Assembly: GCF_001418655.1 (NCBI RefSeq) | Contig: NZ_LIQZ01000044.1 | Span: 22,867-86,866, forward strand | Direction of reading: 5' to 3' | DNA: 64,000 bases | Origin: Streptomyces phaeochromogenes | Lineage (GTDB): Bacteria; Actinomycetota; Actinomycetes; Streptomycetales; Streptomycetaceae | Shown here: positions 26,438 through 35,455 of the stretch, in pieces | Position numbering within the stretch: position 1 is the first letter of the stretch | How the letters are laid out: the number at the start of each line of letters is the position of its first letter | Translations under genes and position numbers: made by a program | Notes under the pieces: model-generated | What the model saw: the letters and a program-made list of their open reading frames with translations, nothing else | The model's database searches: none | Told to the model about the DNA's origin: nothing

Positions 26438-27700
26438 ATGCAGCCCAACTCCCCCTGGCGAACGGCCGACTTCAGGACGCTGTTCAGCGCTACCGCGCTC
26501 AGTCAGCTCGGCACGAACGTCAGCTATGTCGCCGTCCCACTGATCGCCGTGGCCGAACTCGACGCGAGCCCCGGCCAGGTCGGCGCCCTGGCCACGTTGA
26601 GCACACTCGCCTTCCTGCTCATCGGCCTGCCCGCCGGAGCCTGGGTGGACCGGATGCGTCACCGCAGGGTGCTGATCGCAGCCGATCTGGCGCGGGCCGT
26701 GCTGTTCGCGTCCGTCCCGGTGGCCTGGTGGCTGGACGCGCTCACGCTGGGCCAGTTGTACGCGGTGGTGCTGCTGAACGGCTGCGCCACCGTCTTCTTC
26801 GACGTCGGCTCGCAGAGCACCCTGCCCGGACTCGTCGGCCGCGACGCCCTCGTGCAGGCCAACGCCGCCATGATGAGCCTGATGGCCGTGAGCAACGTGG
26901 CCGGCCGGAGCGCGGGCGGCGCGCTGGTCCAGTTCCTCACGGCGCCAGTGGCCGTTCTCTGCACGGCGGCGAGCCATCTGGCCTCCGCACTCCAGCTCAC
27001 CCGGGTCCGCCCCGATCAGGTGCCGCCCGCGCAGGTCCGGACGGTCGGACTGCGCAAGCAGATCGGCGAGGGGGTCCGCCACGTCCTCGGCAACGTGGAA
27101 CTGCGCGCCCTCGCGCTCACCGCGGCCCTCACCAACCTGGGCTCGCAGATCATCAACACCATGCTGCCCGTGCTCTTCGTGCGCGAACTGGGCCTGCCCG
27201 CAAGCGCGTTGGGCCTGTACTGGGCGGCGGGCGGCGTCGGTCTCCTGCTCGGTGCCCGCTGCGCCCGCCCCCTGGCCGGGCGCCTCGGATACGGCCGCAC
27301 CCTCGGCGTCCTGGGCCTGTGCCTCGCGCCCGCCGGACTGCTCGTCCCGCTCATCGATCGCGGACCCTGGCTGTGGCTCGCGGGCGCCGGGGGAGTGCTC
27401 GTCCTGTTCAAGACGGGCGTGGACAACGTGCTCGGAGTGAGCCTGCGCCAGCGGATGACCGCGGACGCGCTCCTCGGCCGAATGAACGCGACGTTCAGGT
27501 TCGTCCTCACCGGTGCCCTCGCCGTCGGTGCGGCCGTGGCGGGGCTGATCGGTGAACTGGCCGGTGTGCGCGCCACGTTGTGGGTCGGCGCCGGCCTGCT
27601 CGCCACGGCCTTCCTGCCGGTGTTCCTCTCGCCGGTCCGCGGACGCCGCGAACTGCCCCACGAACAGCCCCTCTTGGCGGTACCTGTCACAAAGAGCTGA
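26438..27700 (+). CDS. MFS transporter (enterobactin-exporter/macrolide-efflux type)
   Basis: A 420-residue MFS protein with about 12 membrane segments. The motif-A-like loop GAWVDRMRHRRVLI between helices 2 and 3 is clear, and FDVGSQSTLPGLVGRDALVQANA is typical of the MFS_3/EntS-like branch. The ATG at 26438 is chosen; a TTG at 26429 is possible and neither has a strong Shine-Dalgarno. It ends 14 bases inside the convergent decarboxylase. The likely role is efflux of a small hydrophobic compound. Confidence 0.85.
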   Translation: MQPNSPWRTADFRTLFSATALSQLGTNVSYVAVPLIAVAELDASPGQVGALATLSTLAFLLIGLPAGAWVDRMRHRRVLIAADLARAVLFASVPVAWWLDALTLGQLYAVVLLNGCATVFFDVGSQSTLPGLVGRDALVQANAAMMSLMAVSNVAGRSAGGALVQFLTAPVAVLCTAASHLASALQLTRVRPDQVPPAQVRTVGLRKQIGEGVRHVLGNVELRALALTAALTNLGSQIINTMLPVLFVRELGLPASALGLYWAAGGVGLLLGARCARPLAGRLGYGRTLGVLGLCLAPAGLLVPLIDRGPWLWLAGAGGVLVLFKTGVDNVLGVSLRQRMTADALLGRMNATFRFVLTGALAVGAAVAGLIGELAGVRATLWVGAGLLATAFLPVFLSPVRGRRELPHEQPLLAVPVTKS

Positions 27701-29081
27701 CCGCACGCTCCAGGGCAGCCGCCACCCGGTCCGTATCGGCCTCTGTCGTACGCCAGTTGCTGAACGCGGCCCGCAGCGCGTGCGTCCCCTCGTAGAAGGT
27801 CGGCGTCATGAACGCCTCGCCGGATTCGGCGACGGCCCGGCCCAGCGCGTGCACCCGCTCCCGGGTGGGGTCGCCGTCGAGGGTGAAGCAGACGACGTTC
27901 AGGCGGACCGGTGCGAGCAGCCGCAGGCCCGGTGCGTCCGTGATCCGGGCGCCGAGGCGCCGGGCGAGCGCGATGTTCCGTTCGACGATCTCCCGGTGCC
28001 CTTCGCGGCCGTACGCGGCGAGGGAGAACCAGGCCGGGAGCGCGCGCAGCCGGCGTGAGTTCTCGGGTGTGAGGTGGACGAAGTCGGGCTCGCCTGTGGG
28101 CAGTCCGAGATACGGCGACGCGTTGTGGAAGACCCGCACCTGGAGGTCCCGGTGGCGGGTGAACTGCACGGCCGCGTCGTAGGGGACGTTGAGCCACTTG
28201 TGCAGGTCGACGCAGGCCGAGTCGGCGGCGTCGAGGCCGTCGGTGAGATGTGCGTGCTCGGGGGACAGCGCGGCGAAACCGCCGAAGGCGGCGTCCACGT
28301 GCAGCCAGAAGTCGTACCGCTCCTTGAGCGCCGCGATCGCCCGCAGGTCGTCGAAGTCGACGGTGTTCACGGTCCCCGCATTGGCCACGACGACGGCCGG
28401 GCGCCCGTCCAGCTCGTCGAGCGCCTCGGCCAGCCGCGCCACGTCGACGGCTTCCCGGCCACCGGGCAGCACCGGCACCGTACGCAGCCGGTCGCGGCCG
28501 ATGCCCAGGACGGACAGGGCCTTGGGGATGCTGGAGTGCGGGCTGCCGGACAGCACGTCGACCGGCCCGAGGGCGGCGGCGCCCGCCTCGGACACGGAAA
28601 CGCCCAGACGCTCGCCCAGCCACTCCCGCGCGAGGGCCAGGGCGACGGTGTTCGAGACGGTCGCACCTGTCACGAACGCGCCGGTGTGCGCCTCGCCCAG
28701 CCCGAACAGTTCCCGCAGCCAGCCCAGCGTCTCGTGCTCCAGCGCGGTCGCCGACGAGTCGCCCGAGCCGGTGGCGTTCTGGTCGTACGCGCTGGTCAGC
28801 CAGTCCCCGGTGAGCGCGGCCGGGGTCGCGCCACCGGTCACGAAACCGAGATAGCGCGGGCCCGCGGAGGCGGAGAACCCCGGCGCCCACCGCTCGGCGA
28901 ACCGCGCGAGAGCCCCCTCGGCACCCGCGCCCCCGGCCGGCAGCGGCTCGGCGTCCGGAGCCTTGCCCAGGTGGGCCACGGGCCGTGCTTCGAGCCCGGA
29001 CACCGCACGGGCGGCGAAATCACGGGCGGACTGGAGGAGTTCGGGGAGCCGGGAGAGATCGTCGGCGAGTACGCGGTCCAT
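27687..29081 (-). CDS. PLP-dependent group II amino-acid decarboxylase family protein
   Basis: A 464-residue aspartate-aminotransferase-fold enzyme. The PLP lysine lies in DLHKWLN near residue 295, the cofactor-stacking histidine is in SGSPHSSIPKAL, and the PLP-binding aspartate is in WLHVDAAFGG. This matches aromatic-L-amino-acid/glutamate decarboxylase relatives. The substrate cannot be read; an aromatic amino acid is likely. A 72-base gap separates it from the upstream membrane-anchored unknown, so co-transcription is possible. Confidence 0.87.
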   Translation of the reverse strand: MDRVLADDLSRLPELLQSARDFAARAVSGLEARPVAHLGKAPDAEPLPAGGAGAEGALARFAERWAPGFSASAGPRYLGFVTGGATPAALTGDWLTSAYDQNATGSGDSSATALEHETLGWLRELFGLGEAHTGAFVTGATVSNTVALALAREWLGERLGVSVSEAGAAALGPVDVLSGSPHSSIPKALSVLGIGRDRLRTVPVLPGGREAVDVARLAEALDELDGRPAVVVANAGTVNTVDFDDLRAIAALKERYDFWLHVDAAFGGFAALSPEHAHLTDGLDAADSACVDLHKWLNVPYDAAVQFTRHRDLQVRVFHNASPYLGLPTGEPDFVHLTPENSRRLRALPAWFSLAAYGREGHREIVERNIALARRLGARITDAPGLRLLAPVRLNVVCFTLDGDPTRERVHALGRAVAESGEAFMTPTFYEGTHALRAAFSNWRTTEADTDRVAAALERAVSSL

Positions 29082-29153
29082 GAGCGGCAGCGTAGGCAGG
29101 CCGCCGCACGAAAAGCCCGGTCCAGTCGCGGGAAACTGGCTCTTTGCCCGGCC

Positions 29154-29732
29154 TCACCGCGAACGCCGCGGCGCTCCCCGCTGCCGGGCGCCCCGGTCGG
29201 GCGGGGCCAGCACCTTCTCCGCCGCGGCGATGAACTGTCTGCGCGCGTCGATGAAGTCACTGTCCGCCTGACCGTTCCGCACGAGGCGGTCGTCGAGATC
29301 CAGCCGCATGCGCCAGACGTCCGCGTGCCGGACGGCCGCCGCGTGGACGGTGTCGGCCAGCTCGCCCATCGGCGCGGGTCCGGTGATGGCGACGTTCGTG
29401 GCCGCCCGGCTCAGCGCGCCCAGTGCGGCCACGGTCGGTTCCCACAGCCCCCGATGCTCGTCCTCGCTCCGCCATTCCAGAGCCACGCGGGCCTCGATGA
29501 CCGCGTTGATGCTCTGCCGGAACGCCTCACACTCGTCGAGCACGGCCGCGAAGGCGGTACGCCGCTCGTCACGCAGACGGTGCCGGACCTGGATGGTCTC
29601 CTGCACCTGTGCCTGCCGACGCGAGGACCTGGCGTGGAGAAGCGGTCCGGTCAGTCCGGCGGCCAAGGTTCCCCCGATGCCGAGGGCGGTCGCCCAGATG
29701 ACCGTGTTGGCTTGGTCCATGGCGCACATCAT
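29154..29732 (-). CDS. Unknown protein with an N-terminal membrane anchor and helical body
   Basis: A 192-residue protein I do not recognise. One hydrophobic helix (VIWATALGIGGTLAAGLTGPLL) lies at residues 12-33, followed by a long, charged, probably coiled helical region rich in Arg, Glu and Ala (RRQAQVQETIQVRHRLRDER). Starts at 29732, 29729 and 29720 are all possible, with no clear Shine-Dalgarno. The C-terminus is basic (RGARQRGAPRRSR). Similar anchor-plus-helix proteins are common in Streptomyces without assigned function. Confidence 0.65.
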   Translation of the reverse strand: MMCAMDQANTVIWATALGIGGTLAAGLTGPLLHARSSRRQAQVQETIQVRHRLRDERRTAFAAVLDECEAFRQSINAVIEARVALEWRSEDEHRGLWEPTVAALGALSRAATNVAITGPAPMGELADTVHAAAVRHADVWRMRLDLDDRLVRNGQADSDFIDARRQFIAAAEKVLAPPDRGARQRGAPRRSR

Positions 29733-30040
29733 GCCGTCGCCGCACTCGTCAATGGCTGAACTTGACCGATTGATACGGCAGTTGAGCGGCCACAGGGTCC
29801 GCCATCACCCGTTGCCGCGGAAGCCGGGACGCGGAAAGACCCTGGCGGCGACCCCTGCGGACGCCGGCCGGCCGGAGCCGCCACGGCCTGGATGTGGCGC
29901 CCACCACAAGACCCGCTGGATGTACTCCACGTCGTGGAATGTCATCGTTTCGTCTCAGCCCGGCCGCCCCCACAACCCATGCCGCCCCGCGTGGGTCTAG
30001 CTGGCAGAGATTGACCGGAACGAACGAGAAAGGCCTGATC
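29733..30040. other. 308-base gap between divergent genes
   Basis: No gene is supported. It holds an 11-base palindrome CCACGTCGTGG (29927-29937), two TTGACC hexamers (29762, 30012) without convincing -10 partners, and GAAAGG eight bases before the transpeptidase ATG. Confidence 0.5.
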
Positions 30041-30736
30041 ATGGGGGACATACGCAGACGGGCAGCCGTCGTACTGGGGGTCACCGGACTGATGGCGCCG
30101 CTGGCCGTCGCGCTGGGCGCGGGTCCGGCCCAGGCGGCGAGCTGCACCACGCAGACCGGCCCGTACCAGAAGAAGGTCGAGAAGTTCCTCGGCCGTCCGG
30201 TGGACGGCAGGCAGTCGGCCGCCGACTGCAAGGCGATCAAGGCCTTCCAGACCAAGCACGGCATCACCCCGAACATCGGCTACGCCGGATCCGTCACCTG
30301 GGGCGTGATGGACCTGATGAACAAGCAGAAGGCCGTCGGGAAGAAACCGAACAAGGACGGCAAATGCCCCGTCAACAAGGGCCGCATCGCCTGTGTGAAC
30401 CTCACGCTCCAGCTCAGCTGGATCCAGGACGGCAACACCCTCGTGTACGGCCCGGTGCCGGTCCGCACCGGCCGCAACGGGTACGAGACCCGCACCGGTC
30501 TGAAGAAGATCTACTGGCGGAACATCGACCACGTCTCGACGATCTACGACGTGCCCATGCCTTACAGCCAGTTCTTCGACGGCGGCCAGGCCTTCCACTC
30601 GGTCGGCGTGAGCATGTGGAACCCGCCCGGTTCGCACGGCTGCGTCAACATGACGAAGACGGACGCCAAGAAGTACTGGTCGCTCCTGAAGAAGAACGAC
30701 GACGTCTACGTGTACGGCCGCAAGCCGGGCACCTGA
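30041..30736 (+). CDS. Secreted L,D-transpeptidase-like protein with peptidoglycan-binding-like domain
   Basis: A 231-residue exported protein. The signal peptide ends at AQAAS (about residue 33). Residues 40-95 form a peptidoglycan-binding-1-like helical domain (YQKKVEKFLGRPVDGRQSAADCKAI). The catalytic L,D-transpeptidase motif follows: H186 and SHGCVNM with H199 and C201. Extra cysteine pairs (63/109/118) may form disulfides. It would cross-link or modify peptidoglycan outside the membrane. A hairpin follows the stop. Confidence 0.87.
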   Translation: MGDIRRRAAVVLGVTGLMAPLAVALGAGPAQAASCTTQTGPYQKKVEKFLGRPVDGRQSAADCKAIKAFQTKHGITPNIGYAGSVTWGVMDLMNKQKAVGKKPNKDGKCPVNKGRIACVNLTLQLSWIQDGNTLVYGPVPVRTGRNGYETRTGLKKIYWRNIDHVSTIYDVPMPYSQFFDGGQAFHSVGVSMWNPPGSHGCVNMTKTDAKKYWSLLKKNDDVYVYGRKPGT

Positions 30737-30739
30737 CCG

Positions 30740-30756
30740 GGCCGGACGGTCCGGCC
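30740..30756. terminator. Compact GC-rich inverted repeat after the transpeptidase gene
   Basis: GGCCGGACGGTCCGGCC, an eight-base inverted repeat around one G, four bases after the stop and 33 bases before the convergent dehydrogenase stop. Confidence 0.6.
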
Positions 30757-30788
30757 GTTCCTGAGAACGACCGGACCGCGCAGAAACG

Positions 30789-31991
30789 TCACGCCTCCGG
30801 GGCGTCCCCGAAGTCCGGGATCTCCAGCCTCGCCCCGCCCTGCCGCGCCGAGTCGTGCGCGACGATGCCCGGCAGGGTGTAGCGGGCTGCCACCCACGCG
30901 TTCACCGACGGCAGTGTGCGCGTGTTCACCGCGGTGACGAAGTCGTCCACCAGGAAGTGGTGGCTCCCCTCGTGCCCGTTGTGCAGGTTGTCGAACTCCC
31001 GGGGCAGCCGCGCCCGGTCGTGCACCGGCGCCGAGCCGGAGGTGAAGGCGGCCCGCAGATCCGGTGCGATGTGCTGGAGGGACGGGTCGTCCGCAGACAT
31101 GGTGGGCTTGGGCTCAAGGAGCTCACTGATGTCCTTGACCCCCTTCTTGTCCTGCCAGAAGGCCACCGTCGCCAGCTGCTCCATGCTGGCGTCCGTCCCG
31201 AAGAACCGGAAACGCGACTCCCGGATGTGCGAGGGATAGCCCACCCGCCGGAACTCGTTCGTACGGAACGAGCCGCCGCCCGCGACCTCGAACAGCGCGG
31301 TCGCGTTCGAGAAGTCGTTGCCGAACTGGCTGACGTCCTCGTCGAAGACCCCGTCCCCGCGATCGTCCTTGACCCCGATCGCGGACACGCTCACCGCGTG
31401 CGTCTGCCAGGCGCCCAGGACCCCGCCCACCGAGTGCGTGGGGTAGAGCAGCGGGGGATAGCTGGCGGTCTCCTTCCAGTTCTCGCCGCCGCTGTACTGA
31501 TAGGCCTCGTAGAACCCGAGGTCCATGTCGTGCACATAGTCGCCCTCGGCGTAGAAGAGCCGTCCGAACGCGCCGTCGGCGATCTGGTTGCGGGCGTGCA
31601 CGGTCGCCGGGTTGTACTGGCTGGTCTCACCCATCATGTACGTCAGTCCGGTGGCCCGTACCGCGTCGATGATCGCCGCGATCTCCTCGCGGGTGATCGC
31701 CATGGGCACCGCCGAGTAGACGTGCTTGCCGGCGTTGAGCCCCTGGAGCACCAGCGGGCCGTGGGTCCAGCGCTGGGTGAAGATCGCGACGGCGTCGATC
31801 GCCTCCGACTCCAGCATCGCCTCGTACGAGGGGAAGGTTCCCGTCAGGCCTTCGGCGGCGGCCAGTTGCTCCGCTCGCTCGGGCAGGAGATCCGTGACGT
31901 GGACCTCGCCGACGCCCGGGTGGGCAAGAAACAGCTTCGCGAACTGGCCGGAGAACTGGCCGGCGCCGACGATGCCGAGGGAGAACGTCAT
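30789..31991 (-). CDS. Gfo/Idh/MocA-family oxidoreductase
   Basis: A 400-residue NAD(P)-dependent sugar or inositol dehydrogenase relative. The N-terminal Rossmann motif GIVGAGQFSGQFAKLF is clear, then AVPMAITREE with the family's EKP-like loop changed to AVPMA. The long C-terminal alpha/beta domain includes YLPTHSVGG-like YPTHSVGGVLGAW. It is the last gene of a sugar ABC operon (29 bases after the binding-protein gene), so it probably oxidises the imported sugar or its derivative. The change of the catalytic lysine loop is worth checking. Confidence 0.85.
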   Translation of the reverse strand: MTFSLGIVGAGQFSGQFAKLFLAHPGVGEVHVTDLLPERAEQLAAAEGLTGTFPSYEAMLESEAIDAVAIFTQRWTHGPLVLQGLNAGKHVYSAVPMAITREEIAAIIDAVRATGLTYMMGETSQYNPATVHARNQIADGAFGRLFYAEGDYVHDMDLGFYEAYQYSGGENWKETASYPPLLYPTHSVGGVLGAWQTHAVSVSAIGVKDDRGDGVFDEDVSQFGNDFSNATALFEVAGGGSFRTNEFRRVGYPSHIRESRFRFFGTDASMEQLATVAFWQDKKGVKDISELLEPKPTMSADDPSLQHIAPDLRAAFTSGSAPVHDRARLPREFDNLHNGHEGSHHFLVDDFVTAVNTRTLPSVNAWVAARYTLPGIVAHDSARQGGARLEIPDFGDAPEA

Positions 31992-32004
31992 GGAGTGTGT
32001 GCCT

Positions 32005-32034
32005 TTCACTGTCCGAGGATTCACTGTCCGAGGA
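32005..32034. repeat. Perfect 15-base tandem duplication across a stop codon
   Basis: Two adjacent copies of TTCACTGTCCGAGGA (32005-32019 and 32020-32034). On the minus strand the unit contains the last codons and TGA of the binding-protein gene, so the gene end and stop are duplicated in the spacer. Confidence 0.9.
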
Positions 32035-33370
32035 TGAAGTTGACCTGGTCGTTGGTCTTGGTCAGATCGCCGACCGGGGCGTCGTTGGCGTAGACGTCCT
32101 GCATCGCGGGGCGCACCAGGGAGTACACGTCCGCCGCGTAGTCGGTGATCGGGAAGGAGAAGGTGGTGGAGTCCTTCTTGTCGGTGACCGGTTCCGTGAA
32201 GGCGGACACGTCGATGTCCTTCTTCTTGTACGCGGCCACGGCGGCCTGGGTTCCCTCCGGGGTCGCGGGGAAGACGATGCCGTAACTGCCCACGGTCTTC
32301 TGGCACTCGTTGGAGGCCAGGTACTGGACCCACTTCTTCGCGCCCGCCTTGTTGGGGGCGTTCTTGGTGATGGAGTCGGCGAGGCCGTTCATCATGGTGG
32401 CCCGCTTGCCGGTCGGGCCGGTCGGTGTGGGGGCGGTGCCGACGTCGAGGCCCTTGGTGTCGTAGTAGGTGGAGATCATCCAGGCGCCGTCGAAGGAGGT
32501 TGCCGCCCGGCCGGAGGCGACCTGGGCGTTGGCCGGGTTGGCGCCGTCGGTGTAGTCGGTGAAGGGCGCGAGGTAGCCCTTCTTCGCCAGGCCGAAGTAC
32601 CAGTCGACCACGGTCTGGAAGGTCTTGCTGTCGTACTGGTACTTGGAGCCCCAGCGTGCCTTGTCCGTGTAGTTCCAGCCCGCCGAGCCGGTGAACGGGC
32701 TCCAGGTGGTCTGCCCGTCGCTGTCGCCCGCGCCGCCGGTGGCGAGCCCGTAGACCTTGACGTTGTTCTTGTCGAAGCCCGGTTCGTCGCCGCGCTTGCC
32801 CTTCGTGTCGACGGTCAGGTGCGCGATGGTCTTCTCGAAGGTGCCGCCGTCCTTCGGGTTCCAGGCGAGGCCGTTGAGCTCCGACGCGGAGAGCCCGGCG
32901 TCCTTGACCATCTTCTTGTTGTACATGAGGGCGACGGTGTCCCAGTCCTTCGGGGCGCCGTAGCGGTGGCCGTCCTGGCCGGTCCAGTTAGCGGCGAGAC
33001 CCGGCTGGTAGGCGGAGTTGTCGATGCCCAGGTCGTCCAGTGGCTCCAGCACGTTCAGGTCGGCGAACTGCCCGAACTTCTGGATGTGGTCGGTGAACAC
33101 GTCCGGCTCGGTGCCCGCGATGAAGCTCGCGGTGAGCTTGGTCCAGTAGTCGGCCCAGCCCATCTGGGTGATCTTCACCTTCAGGCCCGGGTTCTGTTTC
33201 TGGAAGCCCTTGGCGCACGCCTGGTAGGCGGGCATCTGGTTGGCGTCCCACAGCCAGTACGTCACCGTGTTGGAGCCCGATCCGGCGGCCCCGCCCTGCG
33301 CGCAGCCCGTCACCAGGGACAGCGCGAGCACCCCGGTCAGTGCCACGACCGTACGTGTACGAATTCGCAT
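32021..33370 (-). CDS. Sugar ABC transporter substrate-binding lipoprotein
   Basis: A 449-residue family-1 extracellular solute-binding protein with lipobox LVTGC at the end of its signal peptide. Mature features include VTYWLWDANQMPAYQACAKGF, the ligand-pocket aromatic GWADYWTKL, and FDGAWMISTYY. It binds a carbohydrate at the outer membrane face and delivers it to the permeases encoded upstream at 33381-35293. The gene lies ten bases after the permease stop in the same transcript. Confidence 0.92.
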   Translation of the reverse strand: MRIRTRTVVALTGVLALSLVTGCAQGGAAGSGSNTVTYWLWDANQMPAYQACAKGFQKQNPGLKVKITQMGWADYWTKLTASFIAGTEPDVFTDHIQKFGQFADLNVLEPLDDLGIDNSAYQPGLAANWTGQDGHRYGAPKDWDTVALMYNKKMVKDAGLSASELNGLAWNPKDGGTFEKTIAHLTVDTKGKRGDEPGFDKNNVKVYGLATGGAGDSDGQTTWSPFTGSAGWNYTDKARWGSKYQYDSKTFQTVVDWYFGLAKKGYLAPFTDYTDGANPANAQVASGRAATSFDGAWMISTYYDTKGLDVGTAPTPTGPTGKRATMMNGLADSITKNAPNKAGAKKWVQYLASNECQKTVGSYGIVFPATPEGTQAAVAAYKKKDIDVSAFTEPVTDKKDSTTFSFPITDYAADVYSLVRPAMQDVYANDAPVGDLTKTNDQVNFILGQ

Positions 33371-33380
33371 GTCCGTCCCC

Positions 33381-34307
33381 TTACTTGATGCCGGTGAAGC
33401 TGATGGTGCTGACGATGCGGCGTGCGAAGAAGCCGAAGAGCACGAGCATCGGCAGCGCGGCGATGAGCGTGGCCGCCATCAGGCCGGACCAGTCGTAACC
33501 GCTCTGCGGGGTCTGCGCCCGGAAGATGGCCAGTGCCACGGTGAGCACGCGTGAGCTGTCGCTGTAGGAGACCATCAGCGGCCAGAAGTAGTCGTTCCAG
33601 GAGGTGATGTACGTCAGCACGCCCAGCGTGAGGATGGGGGCGGACGCCATCGGCAGCATGACGCGGAAGAAGATCCGGATCTTCCCGGCCCCGTCGAGCA
33701 GGGCCGCCTCCTCGACCTCCCGGGGCACGTTCATGAAGAACTGACGCATGAAGAACACCGCGAACGGGGTCATGAACATCGTCGGCAGGGAGATGCCCAA
33801 CAGGGAGTCGACCAGGCCGAGTTGCTTGATGAGCACGAAGTTCGGCAGCAGCGTGAAGATCGTCGGCACCATCAGCCCGGCCAGGAACAGCCCGAACACC
33901 GTGTCCCGGCCGCGCCACCGCAGTCGCGCGAAGGCGTAGGCGGCCATGGCGGAGAAGAGGATCTGGAAGACGGTGATCAGGGTGGACACGACCGTCGAAT
34001 TGATCAGATAGCGCCAGAACTTGAGCCCGCCGCCCGAGCCGCCCTGAGCGATCGCCTCCTCGGTGGACTGCAGGCCGAGGGCCCGTTCGAAGCCACCGGT
34101 CGTGAGGTCCACGGGCAGGGGATCGCCGGGGTGGGCCGCGAGCGCCGTGTTCGTGGAGAGCGCGGTGCGCAGGATCCAGTAGAACGGCAGCAGGGTGATG
34201 AGCACCATCGCGGCCATCACCGTCCAGGCCACGACCTTCCCGGGGGTGATCCTCGGGCGCTGTGTGCGCCGTACCTTTGTCGTCGTCGTTGCCGTCACGG
34301 CAGTCAT
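33381..34307 (-). CDS. Carbohydrate ABC permease (MalG type)
   Basis: A 308-residue permease with six membrane segments and the MalG-type EAA loop EEAALLDGAGKIRIFFRVMLP. It follows the MalF-type partner with a 17-base gap. GGGAG lies eight bases before the ATG at 34307; a GTG nine bases earlier is less well placed. There is no ATPase gene in the operon, so the shared Streptomyces MsiK ATPase probably energises it, as is known for such systems. Confidence 0.92.
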   Translation of the reverse strand: MTAVTATTTTKVRRTQRPRITPGKVVAWTVMAAMVLITLLPFYWILRTALSTNTALAAHPGDPLPVDLTTGGFERALGLQSTEEAIAQGGSGGGLKFWRYLINSTVVSTLITVFQILFSAMAAYAFARLRWRGRDTVFGLFLAGLMVPTIFTLLPNFVLIKQLGLVDSLLGISLPTMFMTPFAVFFMRQFFMNVPREVEEAALLDGAGKIRIFFRVMLPMASAPILTLGVLTYITSWNDYFWPLMVSYSDSSRVLTVALAIFRAQTPQSGYDWSGLMAATLIAALPMLVLFGFFARRIVSTISFTGIK

Positions 34308-34324
34308 GTCGGTCACTCCCTTCT

Positions 34325-35293
34325 TCAGCCGAGGTCGGTCTGGCCGGCGCGGGTGAGCCGGTACTGGACAAAGGTGATCGCGCTCAGCACCACGAGCAGG
34401 GCCACGGACATCGCCGACGCGTAGCCGAACTGGAAGCGGCCGAAGGCGGCGCCGTAGATGTAGTACTGCAGGACGTTGGTCGCGTTCGCCGGACCGCCCG
34501 CGGTGGTCACCGCGACCGTGTCGAACACCTGGAACGAACCGATCACCGTCATGATCAGGACGACCGCGAGGACCGGCCGCAACAGCGGCATGGTGATCCG
34601 CCAGAACATCCGCCACTCGCCGGCGCCGTCCACCTTGGCCGCCTCGTACATGTCGTTCGGGATGGCCTGGAGCCCGGCGAAGAGCAGCAGCGCGGTGTAG
34701 CCGACATGCCGCCAGACGTTGATCACGGCGATCGTGGGAATCGCCCAGGTCTCGTCCGCGAGGAAGGGGATGCGGTCGAAGCCGAGCCCGGCGATGATCT
34801 CGTTGCCGATGCCGAGCTGCGTGTCGAGCATCCAGAGCCAGACGATGCCGGCGACGACGTTCGACATCAGATACGGCGTGAGGACGACCCCGCGGAGTAT
34901 CGCCGACTGGGTCAGCCGCTGGAGCAGCACGGCGATGGCGAGCGCCGAGACCGTCTGGATGCCGATGTTGATGAAGACGTACTCGACGGTGACCGTCAAC
35001 GAGTCCCAGAAGATGGGGTCCTTGACCATGCGCACGTAGTTGTCGAGGCCCACCCACTCCGCCGGGGTCAGCAGATTGAAGCGGGTGAAGCTCAGATAGA
35101 TGCCCCGCAGCGTCGGCCACAGCAGGAAGACCAGGAAACCCAGCATGGCCGGAGCGATGAACAGAGCCGCGAGAGCGCCGTCACCACGTCCGCCACCGTC
35201 ACGTTCTCGTTTCTCGCGGGTTCTCGGCTTCGGCTGTGTCCCCTCGATGTCGCGCACTGGCAGACGCGACGGAGGGCTGGAGGCGACGGTCAT
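34325..35293 (-). CDS. Carbohydrate ABC permease (MalF type)
   Basis: A 322-residue permease with a basic cytoplasmic N-terminus (EKRERDGGGRGDG), six membrane segments and an EAA loop YEAAKVDGAGEWRMFWRITMP. It is first in the leftward sugar operon; the divergent ROK regulator starts 162 bases away. Two matching operator candidates lie in that gap. Confidence 0.92.
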   Translation of the reverse strand: MTVASSPPSRLPVRDIEGTQPKPRTREKRERDGGGRGDGALAALFIAPAMLGFLVFLLWPTLRGIYLSFTRFNLLTPAEWVGLDNYVRMVKDPIFWDSLTVTVEYVFINIGIQTVSALAIAVLLQRLTQSAILRGVVLTPYLMSNVVAGIVWLWMLDTQLGIGNEIIAGLGFDRIPFLADETWAIPTIAVINVWRHVGYTALLLFAGLQAIPNDMYEAAKVDGAGEWRMFWRITMPLLRPVLAVVLIMTVIGSFQVFDTVAVTTAGGPANATNVLQYYIYGAAFGRFQFGYASAMSVALLVVLSAITFVQYRLTRAGQTDLG

Positions 35294-35331
35294 CAGGAGA
35301 CTCCCTCGTCTGCGGCTCGTCCTCGGGTCAC

Positions 35332-35351
35332 TTACTTTTGGGCCGAAAGAA
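35332..35351. promoter_or_regulatory. Candidate ROK operator, site 1
   Basis: TTACTTTTGGGCCGAAAGAA, partly palindromic (CTTT...AAAG), 39 bases upstream of the MalF-type permease start. It matches site 2 at 16 of 20 positions. Confidence 0.55.
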
Positions 35352-35416
35352 TCCAGCCGTCAAGAGGTCTGCACACATCTTTTCCTGAGGCGGTTCGACG
35401 ACATAGGGTGGTGTCA

Positions 35417-35436
35417 TTACTTCTGCGTCGAAAGAA
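35417..35436. promoter_or_regulatory. Candidate ROK operator, site 2
   Basis: TTACTTCTGCGTCGAAAGAA, 20 bases upstream of the ROK gene start. Its position suggests autoregulation. Confidence 0.55.
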
Positions 35437-35455
35437 ACAATGTGGGGGTTCGTTC

